Below are positions 55,500-63,532 of a stretch of 64,000 nt of DNA, piece after piece. The position numbers and the translations under genes were made by a program. Source of the DNA: Deltaproteobacteria bacterium (GTDB lineage Bacteria; Myxococcota; Kuafuiibacteriia; Kuafuiibacteriales; Kuafuiibacteriaceae); assembly GCA_016713425.1 (NCBI GenBank), contig JADJPE010000005.1, positions 744,001-808,000 of the forward strand, in the 5' to 3' direction. The notes under the pieces were generated by a model that worked only from the letters and a program-made list of their open reading frames with translations, had not been told where the DNA came from and did not search any database. Each line of letters starts with the position of its first letter. The first letter of the stretch is position 1.

Positions 55500-56660
55500 T
55501 CACACCCCATCCGGTTCTCGAGCGAGAACGGGGACCGCCATCCGACGAGGAAGCGTGATGCTCACCCGCGCCCCTCCCTCGGCGCGATTCGACGCCTCCG
55601 CGAAACCACCGTGGGCTTCCGCGATCCGGCGAACCAACGATAGCCCTAAACCAGGTGAGGCGTCGCCCGAGTGATCTGGCCGGCGATAGAAGGGCTCGAA
55701 CACCCGCTCGAGGTCCGCTGGGTCGATCCCGTGACCGCGATCGTCGACGACGAAGGTCACCCGCTCGTCGTCGCCGGTCACGCACAGGCGGTCGACACCC
55801 CCACCATGCCGCGTGGCATTTGCGATGAGATTTGCGAGCGCCCGCGCAACGAGCGTGGCATCACCCTCGAACGCGCCGACGTCGGGCGCAGCCGCCAAGA
55901 GATCTCTCGAAAGACCCGCACGCGAAAGCGCGGCCCGCGCGACCTCGCACGCGTCGAGCGATGCGGTCGCGATCTCCGTGAAGTCGAGCTTGGAACTGGC
56001 GAGAAGTTCGCCGACGAGCGCGTCGATCTCCACCACTTCACGTTCCGCTTCGTCAAAGATCTCGCGGCGACGGGCGTCCGAGATCGCCTCCTCTCGCGCG
56101 AACTCGAGGAGCAGCCGAAGATGCCCGAGCGGCGTCCGAAGTTCGTGAGACACGGCCGCGAGAAGCGCACGCTGATCGCTCATTTGCCGTTCGATTCGCG
56201 TCGCGAGCTCATTGAACGCATGTGCCAAGACGCCGACCTCATCGGCGGCACCCGCATGGGCGCGCAATGAGAACTGTCCGCGCCCCATGCACTCGGCCAC
56301 GCCCGTAAGGTCTCTCAGAGGACGGGCAATGCGTCGGGCGACATGACCCGAAAACCACCAAAGCGCGCCAACGACCAAGACGAGGAGCAACAAGCCCCAC
56401 GACCGCCCCAAAGCGCCCCAGAACCCAACATCCGCGCCGCCGATGCAGGCGTCCAGACCGGGCGTCAACGCGGAAGCGGCGGAAGGATTCGCGGGAGCAG
56501 CCCGAAAGACAACCAGGCCCCGGTGAGCAAGCAGGGCAAGCATACCGCCCGTTGCAGCAACACTCACCGCGATGGTTGCCCCGAACCATAGGAAGAGACG
56601 CCGGTGGAGCGGCGTCCGCCGGCCACGAAACGGCCCATGACAACGTCGCTGGTGCATCAT
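55500..56660 (-). CDS. Sensor histidine kinase with HAMP domain
   Basis: A 386-residue classical sensor kinase: membrane segment 1 (about residues 26-46), a short periplasmic loop with two Cys-free Ala/Pro-rich stretches and one Cys, membrane segment 2 (LLLLVLVVGALWWFSGHV), a HAMP domain (RRIARPLRDLTGVAE), phospho-acceptor His in LAAVSHELRTPLGHL, and ATPase boxes (LANLIANATRHGG, VDDRGHGID, VFEPFYRRPD, GLGLSLVRRIAEAHGG). The ATG overlaps the stop of a truncated response-regulator remnant, so its normal partner is lost here. It would need another regulator to signal. Confidence 0.94.
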   Translation of the reverse strand: MMHQRRCHGPFRGRRTPLHRRLFLWFGATIAVSVAATGGMLALLAHRGLVVFRAAPANPSAASALTPGLDACIGGADVGFWGALGRSWGLLLLVLVVGALWWFSGHVARRIARPLRDLTGVAECMGRGQFSLRAHAGAADEVGVLAHAFNELATRIERQMSDQRALLAAVSHELRTPLGHLRLLLEFAREEAISDARRREIFDEAEREVVEIDALVGELLASSKLDFTEIATASLDACEVARAALSRAGLSRDLLAAAPDVGAFEGDATLVARALANLIANATRHGGGVDRLCVTGDDERVTFVVDDRGHGIDPADLERVFEPFYRRPDHSGDASPGLGLSLVRRIAEAHGGFAEASNRAEGGARVSITLPRRMAVPVLAREPDGV

Positions 56661-56767
56661 GGGCTCTTCATGAACATGTAGCCAACGCCGCGAATCGTCT
56701 TGATGAGAATCCCAACATGAAACGCTCCTTCGTTCTGGCGCGCGCCATCATCAGCGCGAAGCCCATG
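56657..56767 (-). pseudogene. 3' stub of an OmpR-family response regulator
   Basis: In the frame ending at the TGA that overlaps the kinase start, 36 codons are open and end with ILIKTIRGVGYMFMKSP, the last strand pair of an OmpR/PhoB winged helix (IRTVRGxGYxF). RADDGA just before fits the end of its recognition-helix region. Upstream an in-frame stop ends the homology, and a CATCCCC repeat follows. The receiver and most of the DNA-binding domain are absent. Confidence 0.75.
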
Positions 56768-56840
56768 CGTTCCTCATAGAGGCCGCGCGTTAAGCGTCGC
56801 CTCGCGCCTTGTGAAGAAGCGTTAAGAATGACCCCTATCC

Positions 56841-56865
56841 CATCCCCCATCCCCCATCCCCCATC
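56841..56865. repeat. 7-bp tandem repeat
   Basis: Three and a half copies of CATCCCC just beyond the response-regulator stub. Confidence 0.85.
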
Positions 56866-56964
56866 ACGGCACGAATCGCGTGGGCGCCGCTGAGGTGGAC
56901 GGGGTCGCGTGGCGCGCGGAGGAGGACTTTGGGGAACGCGCTCGACGCCTTTGCGCACTTCAGT

Positions 56965-57861
56965 TCAGCGCGTCGAACCTTCGCGAGCTTCATACTGCGC
57001 TCGCTTCTTTCGCGAGAGCACGTCGATGCGCCACCACAGACGACGGAGGGATCGACGTCCCCAGCAGGATCGGTGTCTGTCCCCGGAACGACGCCTCTCC
57101 GGAGCTCTCCCTGGCTTCTCATCCACGGTCAGCGCTGTTGTCAGCTTGTCGGATCGGTTCGAGCCAGGTTCACGACGGTCGCCCGCGTAGGCGGTAAGAA
57201 ACCGAAGACGAGCCGAACGCGAAAGCCATGGCAACCCCGAAAAGTCCCTTAGAAGACGCTCAATGTTTCGAACGCGCCGACGGCGCGACACCCAAAGGAC
57301 AGCCCGAAGTCCGTCCGGGTCGACGAGGTGTAGGTCCCCCGCGCGATCCACGAGCACGTTTCCAGCATGAAAGTCGGAAGGATAGATCCTCGCTCGATGA
57401 ACACATCGAAGGAGCGTTGCGACTTCGACCGTCCACCGCTGACGAAGCACCGCGCTCGCAAGCGAGGACGCATACGCGGAAAGACGGCGCGCGGAAGGGA
57501 TCAGAGCAAGCGCCAATGCAGAACCCTTCTCGTCGTCCACGACCGCAAGAACGCGCGGGACCGGGAGACCGCGGCGTCGAGCCTCCTGGCAGGCTTTGGC
57601 CACCCGAACCGCTCGCCGCCCAAAGACTCGATCTCGGATCCAGGCCCACGGGCCAACGTCTCGTCGGTAGGCCTTGACGACAACGCCCAGCACCTCATCG
57701 GCGACGACCCAACGGTTGGGACGCGTCGACAACAGGACGCGATGCGGACGATCGGACGCACATGGACCATCGGCGAGGACCTGTCGCGCGCGGGCTTCGA
57801 TCGGCGACGACGATTTCGGCGCCGACGAAGAAGACGATGCGCCAGAATCAGACGAGGACAC
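56965..57861 (-). CDS. Lipopolysaccharide-kinase (Kdo/WaaP) family protein
   Basis: About 298 residues. Kinase-like features: Lys in VVVKAYRRDV, a GLPVPRVLAVV segment and the catalytic region YPSDFHAGNVLVD with metal-binding LVDPDGLRA, as in small LPS core kinases and other membrane-associated APH-fold kinases. Start is uncertain: the frame is open far upstream inside the transketolase gene, but family-like sequence begins only near the GTG at 57861, which overlaps the transketolase stop by 14 bp. The last 70 residues are Arg-rich and not conserved. It probably phosphorylates a sugar of the lipid A core or a similar glycolipid. Confidence 0.75.
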   Translation of the reverse strand: MSSSDSGASSSSSAPKSSSPIEARARQVLADGPCASDRPHRVLLSTRPNRWVVADEVLGVVVKAYRRDVGPWAWIRDRVFGRRAVRVAKACQEARRRGLPVPRVLAVVDDEKGSALALALIPSARRLSAYASSLASAVLRQRWTVEVATLLRCVHRARIYPSDFHAGNVLVDRAGDLHLVDPDGLRAVLWVSRRRRVRNIERLLRDFSGLPWLSRSARLRFLTAYAGDRREPGSNRSDKLTTALTVDEKPGRAPERRRSGDRHRSCWGRRSLRRLWWRIDVLSRKKRAQYEAREGSTR

Positions 57862-59974
57862 GGCGAGCAGCCTGAACAACGCCTTCGACCGTGAACCCGA
57901 AGTGCTCGAACAGGACTTCCGCGGGCGCCGATTCGCCGAAGCGATCGAGCGATACGACGGCCCCTTCGAGACCGACGTACTTGCGCCAGAAGTCGCCCAC
58001 TCCGGCCTCGATCGCAACCCTCGGGACGCCGCGCGGCAGAACCTCGTCGTGCCAATCGGCGCCCTGGCGATCGAAGACTTTCGTCGAGGGCATCGAGACG
58101 ACGCGCGCGAGAACGCCGTCTTCCTCGAGTGCACGGCGGGCTTCGACCGCGAGGGCCACTTCGGATCCGGTGGCGATGAGCACGACATCGGGCCGACGCG
58201 GATCGGCGCCGCCCTCGAGCACGTAGCCGCCACGGGCGATGCCTCTGGTATCGGCACCGCCCTGGGCAACCACCGGAAGATTCTGGCGCGTCAAGAGCAG
58301 CGCAGACGGGCCATCTCGGCGCTCGATCGCCGCCGCCCAGGCGCATGCTGTTTCGACCTCGTCGCAAGGTCGCCATACGACGAGGTTCGGAATCAAACGC
58401 AAGCAGGCCGCATGCTCGACGGGCTGGTGCGTCGGACCATCCTCTCCCAGACCGATCGAGTCATGGGTAAGAACATAGACCACGCGTTGCTTCATCAGCG
58501 CGGCCATGCGAATCGCGCTGCGCGCGTAGTCGGAGAAGACGAGAAAGGTTCCAACGTAAGGAATGAAGCCTCCGCCGTAGAGTGAAAGACCATTCGCGAT
58601 GGCCGCCATCGCAAACTCGCGCACGCCAAAGTACACGTAGTTCCCGATGGTGCCCTGCCCCTGCGCCTCACCCGCACCCGCACCCGCACCGGCACTCCGA
58701 TGCTGATCCCCACGGTCGTCACGGCCGCCTTCGAGTTCTCGTTGGGCCTCGCGTTTGCCGATGGGCTTGAGGACGCCTTTCGAATGAAGGCCAAAGGTCA
58801 AGTTGGAGTGCGTCAGGTCCGCGCTCCCGCCCACCAATTCGGGGAGCATGCCGCCGAGCGCGTCGATCGCGATCTTCGATGCCTTGCGGGTTGCGACCGG
58901 CTCCCCGCTCTTGGCGCGCTCATCTGCCTGGCGAAGAAGCGCGTCCTTCGCCGCGTCCCAAGAAGACGGCAAGTCACCACGCCACCGTCGCTCGAGCTCC
59001 AACGCAAGCTCGGGATAGGCGGCCGCGTAAGCATCAAAGAGGCCTTGCCACTCGGACTCCGACACCTGGCCGCGTGGACGAGCATCCCACGCCAAACGAA
59101 TATCGCTCGGAATATCGAAGGCCTCATGACACCAGCCGAGCTCGGCCCGGACAAGCGCAACCTCACTTGCACCAAGCGGCGCCCCGTGTGAGCTCTCGCG
59201 ACCGGACTTGTTCGGCGACCCCTTGCCGATGATCGTTTTCGCGATGATGATCGTCGGACGGTCCCGCTCGTCTTTGGCCATCCGTAGCGCCGCATCGATC
59301 GCCTCCGGACGGTGACCATCCACGCCCGCTACGACGTGCCAGCCATAGGCCTCAAAGCGCTTTGCTGTGTCGTCGGTAAACCACCCCTCGGTCCGACCAT
59401 CGATCGAGATACCGTTGTCGTCGTAGACCGCGATCAGCTTGCCCAAGCCCAGCGTGCCTGCCAGCGAGCAGGCCTCGTGCGAGAGACCCTCCATCAAGCA
59501 GCCATCGCCCACGAAGACGTAGACATGATGATCGATCACCTCGAAGCCCGGACGATTGAAGGCCTGGCTCAAGATGCGCTCCGCCAACGCCATCCCGACG
59601 GCGTTCGCGAGCCCCTGGCCAAGCGGGCCGGTCGTCGTCTCGACCCCCGGCGTCAAGCCGACCTCTGGGTGGCCCGGCGTCCGCGACCCGAGCTGGCGAA
59701 AGGCACGGAGATCGTCGATCGACAGCGCGTAGCCCGACAAATGAAGGAGCGCGTAGAGCAGCATCGATCCGTGGCCGTTCGACACAACGAAGCGATCGCG
59801 ATTGGGCCAACTGGGGTTCGTGGGGTTGTGCTGCAAATGGTCGCGCCACAGCACCTCAGCGATATCGGCCATCCCCATCGGCATACCGGGGTGGCCCGAG
59901 TTCGCCTTCTGTACGGCGTCCACGGCAAGCATACGGAGGGCATGGGCGAGCTCGGCTCGTGAACCGGGTTCCAT
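57848..59974 (-). CDS. tkt: Transketolase
   Basis: A 708-residue ThDP-dependent enzyme of the pentose phosphate pathway, transferring two-carbon units between ketose and aldose phosphates. Typical marks: KANSGHPGMPMG, SNGHGSMLLYALLH, the ThDP/Mg motif GDGCLMEGLSHEA with YDDNGIS, GVREFAMAAIANGL with the catalytic Glu, and GEDGPTHQPVEH. It is about 45 residues longer than the E. coli enzymes, mostly from an insert (Gly/Asp-rich, then Ala-Gly repeats) just before NYVYFGVREF. Start is at 59974 or, with 4 more residues, at 59986. It lies in the neighbourhood of rpe, another pentose-phosphate gene, with one unknown gene between. Confidence 0.97.
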   Translation of the reverse strand: MEPGSRAELAHALRMLAVDAVQKANSGHPGMPMGMADIAEVLWRDHLQHNPTNPSWPNRDRFVVSNGHGSMLLYALLHLSGYALSIDDLRAFRQLGSRTPGHPEVGLTPGVETTTGPLGQGLANAVGMALAERILSQAFNRPGFEVIDHHVYVFVGDGCLMEGLSHEACSLAGTLGLGKLIAVYDDNGISIDGRTEGWFTDDTAKRFEAYGWHVVAGVDGHRPEAIDAALRMAKDERDRPTIIIAKTIIGKGSPNKSGRESSHGAPLGASEVALVRAELGWCHEAFDIPSDIRLAWDARPRGQVSESEWQGLFDAYAAAYPELALELERRWRGDLPSSWDAAKDALLRQADERAKSGEPVATRKASKIAIDALGGMLPELVGGSADLTHSNLTFGLHSKGVLKPIGKREAQRELEGGRDDRGDQHRSAGAGAGAGEAQGQGTIGNYVYFGVREFAMAAIANGLSLYGGGFIPYVGTFLVFSDYARSAIRMAALMKQRVVYVLTHDSIGLGEDGPTHQPVEHAACLRLIPNLVVWRPCDEVETACAWAAAIERRDGPSALLLTRQNLPVVAQGGADTRGIARGGYVLEGGADPRRPDVVLIATGSEVALAVEARRALEEDGVLARVVSMPSTKVFDRQGADWHDEVLPRGVPRVAIEAGVGDFWRKYVGLEGAVVSLDRFGESAPAEVLFEHFGFTVEGVVQAARRVLV
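58669..58691 (-). repeat. Hexamer repeat in the transketolase insert
   Basis: Nearly four copies of CACCCG encoding an Ala-Gly run in the enzyme's insert. Confidence 0.9.
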
Positions 59975-60172
59975 AGGGGCCCCCATACTTCCATTTCCAG
60001 GGAACGAACACCATTGATTGCCGTACCCCGTCGGCGGGTCAGGTCAACGTTTGACGGCCTGTACCGACCGGACAGCGATGCGATCGATGATTTTCGCAAC
60101 TCGAATGGGTGCAAGTCGATAAAGGGGAGGACTCGGTCACCTGTAGAGGACCAAGTTCGGAGGGATAAATCC

Positions 60173-60826
60173 ATGGCCGCGAATGTAAGTGCCTACCCAG
60201 GCTTGAGCAGCGCTCTCGTCAATACCGCCAGTGCTGCGCCCGCAAACGGCGCCCACCCGGGCAGCGCGCTTGAGCTGTCGTTCGAGCAGACCGACTTGGA
60301 GGGCACGCTGCTCCAGCCCGAGGAATCGAGGAGCTGGCTCAAGCGCAACGCCGGGAAGGTGGCCGCCACGGCGGTAGGCGCAGTCGTGCTCGCGCGCGCC
60401 GGTTACCTCGGACTCCCTGCCGCTCGCGCCTTTGCGCAGGAGGCGCCCGCGGCGTCGAAGCTCAAGGTTGCGGGGCAGTTTCTCGGCCGGACCTTCGACC
60501 TCCGCCACTGGACGAAGGGCGCAACCCTGGCTCGGGCATCCGGAGCCGCGACCGAGTTCAACGCGGCGCTGTTCAAGCTCTCGGAGGCGGCGGAAGGCGC
60601 GCTGACGAAAGCCTTCACGGGATTCGGAATCAACGGCGAAAGATCTGTCGTCGAGTACATCGAGAAGGCGCTGTCCACGACTCCGCCGAAGGGCTACGTT
60701 CAGGGCCTACGGGAGGCGTTCAGTGACCCGCACCGAAGCGCCGCAATCGCCGAGTTGCGCACCGCGGCACCCGAATTCGTGAAGCATGTCGAAGAAATGC
60801 TCGGACGAACCGCGACGGCGGCCTGA
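60173..60826 (+). CDS. Hypothetical protein, 217 residues, one hydrophobic segment
   Basis: I do not recognise this protein. The ATG at 60173 has GGAGGG about 8 bases upstream, a strong start. The first 60 residues are Ala/Ser/Pro-rich (MAANVSAYPGLSSALVNTAS) and look disordered. A hydrophobic Ala/Val/Gly segment (about residues 67-85) may be a membrane helix. The rest is helical, with LFKLSEAAEGALTKAF and LREAFSDPHRSAAIAELRTA. No enzyme motif is visible. It lies alone between tkt and rpe, divergent from tkt and convergent with rpe. Confidence 0.7.
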   Translation: MAANVSAYPGLSSALVNTASAAPANGAHPGSALELSFEQTDLEGTLLQPEESRSWLKRNAGKVAATAVGAVVLARAGYLGLPAARAFAQEAPAASKLKVAGQFLGRTFDLRHWTKGATLARASGAATEFNAALFKLSEAAEGALTKAFTGFGINGERSVVEYIEKALSTTPPKGYVQGLREAFSDPHRSAAIAELRTAAPEFVKHVEEMLGRTATAA

Positions 60827-60886
60827 GCGCCGGTCGTCTAGCAACCGGCCCGCGCCCCTCCCGCTCCGGTGCGAGAACGCCTGGAA

Positions 60887-61588
60887 CTAGGGCTTGGGTC
60901 CGGCCTCTCCGACCGCCTCGAGCATCTCGGATATGACGGCTCGGTAGTTCGGTGCCCCAAAAATCGCGCTCCCGGACACGAAGGTATCTGCGCCCGCGCG
61001 TGCGATCGCGCCGATGTTGTCCGGTTTCACGCCGCCATCGATCTCGAGGCGAATGGATCGACCGGGGGCAAGTGCATCAATGCGCGCCCGAATCGTCGAG
61101 AGCTTGCGCAGCGCCTCCGGGATGAACTTCTGCGCAGCAAACCCCGGATTCACGCTCATAACCAAGACCAAATCGAGCTTGTCGAGCACGTGGTCTAGGA
61201 CGCAGATCGGTGTCGCGGGGTTGAGCACGAGCCCGGCCTGACATCCATGGGTGTGAATCAGCTCGATCGTCCGGTCGACGTGGTCGGAGGCCTCGGGGTG
61301 GAAACTGATGATGTTCGCGCCCGCCTCCGCGAAATCTCCGACCAAGCGATCGACCGGCTTCACCATCAGATGCACGTCGATCGGGTTCGGAACGTGGGGG
61401 CGGATGGCTGCACACACGAGCGGTCCCACCGTCAGGTTGGGGACGTAGTGGTTGTCCATCACGTCGAAGTGTATCCACTCGGCGCCCGCATCGACGACCG
61501 ACGTGACTTCCCGCTTCAGCTCCGCAAAGTCGGCCGACAAGATGCTCGCCGCAATGATCGGTGTCTGCTTCGTGCTCCTACGTTCCAT
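60887..61588 (-). CDS. rpe: Ribulose-phosphate 3-epimerase
   Basis: A 233-residue TIM-barrel enzyme interconverting ribulose 5-phosphate and xylulose 5-phosphate. Signature parts: IIAASILSADFAEL, the metal-binding HFDVMDNHYVPNLT and DVHLMV, VMSVNPGFAAQKF, and LEIDGGV with the catalytic Asp. The ATG at 61588 gives the standard family start (MERRSTKQTPIIAASIL); an upstream ATG at 61648 would overlap gshB. It follows gshB by 29 bp on the same strand and is probably co-transcribed with it. Confidence 0.97.
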   Translation of the reverse strand: MERRSTKQTPIIAASILSADFAELKREVTSVVDAGAEWIHFDVMDNHYVPNLTVGPLVCAAIRPHVPNPIDVHLMVKPVDRLVGDFAEAGANIISFHPEASDHVDRTIELIHTHGCQAGLVLNPATPICVLDHVLDKLDLVLVMSVNPGFAAQKFIPEALRKLSTIRARIDALAPGRSIRLEIDGGVKPDNIGAIARAGADTFVSGSAIFGAPNYRAVISEMLEAVGEAGPKP

Positions 61589-61617
61589 CTCCGCCTCTCC
61601 GCCTCTTCGCCTTCGGC

Positions 61618-62568
61618 TCACAGCGCGGACCGCCGCCGTTCCACCCAATCGATGATCTCGGATTCGAGGCTTCGCGCTTCAAAGCGTCCGATCTCCTGCA
61701 AGCCGGTCGGACTCGTGACGTTCACCTCGGTGAGGTATCCGCCGATGATGTCGATGCCCGCGAAGACCAGTCCTCGCCGCACGAGCTCTGGCTTGAGGGC
61801 CGCGCAGATCTCCCGGTCGCGGTCGGTCACGGGCGAGGGCTCGGCCGCACCGCCGACATGCATGTTCGCGCGAATGTCGCCCTTTGAGGGCCTTCGGTTG
61901 ACGGCTCCGATGGGCTCACCGTCGAGGAGCACGACGCGCTTGTCGCCTTCCTTGACCGAAGGCAAATAGGCTTGAGCCTCGATGGCAACGCGCCCTTCCT
62001 GCGTAAGGAGGTCGACCACCGAGCCAAAGTTGTCGTCCTCGGTCGTAAGCTTTACGATCCCCGCACCTCCCGAACCGTAGAGCGGTTTGACAACGATCGT
62101 TCCGTGGGTGTTCAGGAAACGGCGCAGCGACGCGGGTGATGAAGCGATCATCGTCGGCGGCATGAACTCGGGCCAATAGAGCGCCGCCAACTTCTCATTG
62201 AAGTCGCGAAGTCCCTGCGGATCGTTGATCATCACGACGCGCGATCGGTCGACGCGGTCGAGAAGGTAGGTCGCGGTCAGATAGTTCAAATCGATCGGCG
62301 GATCCTTGCGCATGAACACCGCGTCGACGTCGTTCAGGCAAACGCTTGTCGATGCACCCAGTGTGTAGTGGGCGCCCTTTGTCCGTACCACCGCTGTCGG
62401 AACAACGTCACACCACGGAGTCCCGGCTTCGAGGCGCAGCGCCGGCGGCTGTGCCGAAAGTACCTCGTGACCCCGCTTTTGAGCCTCGAGCATCAACACG
62501 AAGGTCGAATCACCCTCGATGTTGATCGATGACAGCGGATCCATCACGAAGACGAAGCGAAGCGGCAT
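61618..62568 (-). CDS. gshB: Glutathione synthase
   Basis: A 316-residue ATP-grasp enzyme that joins gamma-glutamylcysteine and glycine. The start at 62568 gives MPLRFVFVMDPLSSINIEGD, the usual start of GshB. Other marks are VFMRKDPPIDLNYLTATYLL, the ATP-grasp loop IVVKPLYGSGGAGIVKL, and GIDIIGGYLTEVNVTSPTG. Frame extends 79 codons upstream, but that part overlaps the divergent STAS gene and has no conservation. It is first in the gshB-rpe pair. Confidence 0.97.
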   Translation of the reverse strand: MPLRFVFVMDPLSSINIEGDSTFVLMLEAQKRGHEVLSAQPPALRLEAGTPWCDVVPTAVVRTKGAHYTLGASTSVCLNDVDAVFMRKDPPIDLNYLTATYLLDRVDRSRVVMINDPQGLRDFNEKLAALYWPEFMPPTMIASSPASLRRFLNTHGTIVVKPLYGSGGAGIVKLTTEDDNFGSVVDLLTQEGRVAIEAQAYLPSVKEGDKRVVLLDGEPIGAVNRRPSKGDIRANMHVGGAAEPSPVTDRDREICAALKPELVRRGLVFAGIDIIGGYLTEVNVTSPTGLQEIGRFEARSLESEIIDWVERRRSAL

Positions 62569-62674
62569 CAGTGTTCCATCGACCGGACGGCCGGTCTCGT
62601 CAAGAGGGTTGACCTCAGGCCCAAGGCGTAGCACGACGCCTCGACTTCGGTTCAACCGCCGCATGCCGCCCGCC
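62569..62674. promoter_or_regulatory. Divergent promoter region of gshB and the STAS-domain gene
   Basis: About 106 bp separate the two chosen start codons on opposite strands, so both promoters must lie here or overlap the genes. No box could be assigned with confidence. Confidence 0.45.
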
Positions 62675-63469
62675 ATGAATGCCCCAGCGCCTGAAACCCA
62701 TGCGTCGCGCATGCGGACGCAACATGAGCGACTCATCGAGCGCTGGATCGAAAAAGCCAAAGCGGCCCGGGTGCTCACGGCGAGCGCGGAGGGCGCCAAG
62801 ACCATGTTTGGCGGCTGGTTCGAGCGCCTGGGTGAGGCGGCCGACGGCGACGCGTCCGCGAGCGCCGAGCTCTACAAAATGGCCGCGCTTCACGCCCTCG
62901 CGCTTGGAAGCCAAGGCAAACCAACCTCGATCACCGTCATGCAGGTCCTGCTCTTCGAGGACACGCTGGCCGAAGAAGGGTTCGAGAGCCCAGAGATCCG
63001 CGGCCTTGTGCGAGAGCTGCTTCGAGTCGTCGCCGACGCCCAAACCGTCGGTCATGCCGAGCGCCTGACCGGCCGTCATCTCAGGATGCTCCGCGACGCA
63101 TCCCCGGTCGTTCGCATTGGGACCGACCTCGTTGTTGGCTTTCTCATCGGTCCCATGGACCGAGACAACATCGACGCCCTATTCGGGCGAGTCATGCGAG
63201 AAGGCGTCGGCGCGGGCGTTCGGTGCGTCGTCGTCGATGTTCGCGGCGCCGAGCCGGACAACGCGACCTTTCACGACACGCTCGTCGGCTACGCCCAATC
63301 CGAGGTTGCCGGACGGCTCGAGCTCGTCATCACCGGCCTAGCCAACGTCGTGCAGACGGCTGAGTCAATTAAAACCCTTATAGAAGACATCCCCCCGCGC
63401 ACCCTGACGCTCGAGACGCGAGATCTCGCTGATTTCTTGGATGCTTGGCTGGTTTGTAAAGAGTCTTAA
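62675..63469 (+). CDS. STAS-domain protein (RsbR-like anti-sigma antagonist family)
   Basis: A 264-residue protein from the ATG at 62675; an ATG at 62663 is also in frame. The N-terminal half is helical (RLIERWIEKAKAARVLTA). The C-terminal 110 residues have a STAS pattern: LVVGFLIGPMDRDNIDALFG, then GVRCVVVDVRGAE and LVITGLANVVQTAESIKTL. The usual phospho-acceptor Ser/Thr after the Asp strand appears replaced in VDVRGAEPDNATFH, although a Thr follows six residues later. RsbR-type proteins scaffold stress-response stressosomes, but no RsbS/T partner lies in the window. Confidence 0.7.
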   Translation: MNAPAPETHASRMRTQHERLIERWIEKAKAARVLTASAEGAKTMFGGWFERLGEAADGDASASAELYKMAALHALALGSQGKPTSITVMQVLLFEDTLAEEGFESPEIRGLVRELLRVVADAQTVGHAERLTGRHLRMLRDASPVVRIGTDLVVGFLIGPMDRDNIDALFGRVMREGVGAGVRCVVVDVRGAEPDNATFHDTLVGYAQSEVAGRLELVITGLANVVQTAESIKTLIEDIPPRTLTLETRDLADFLDAWLVCKES

Positions 63470-63532
63470 CGATTCGTCAGATTCGTTCGGACATCATTCA
63501 CCCGCGCTTTGGATCCCGTTTGTAGTGTCCGG

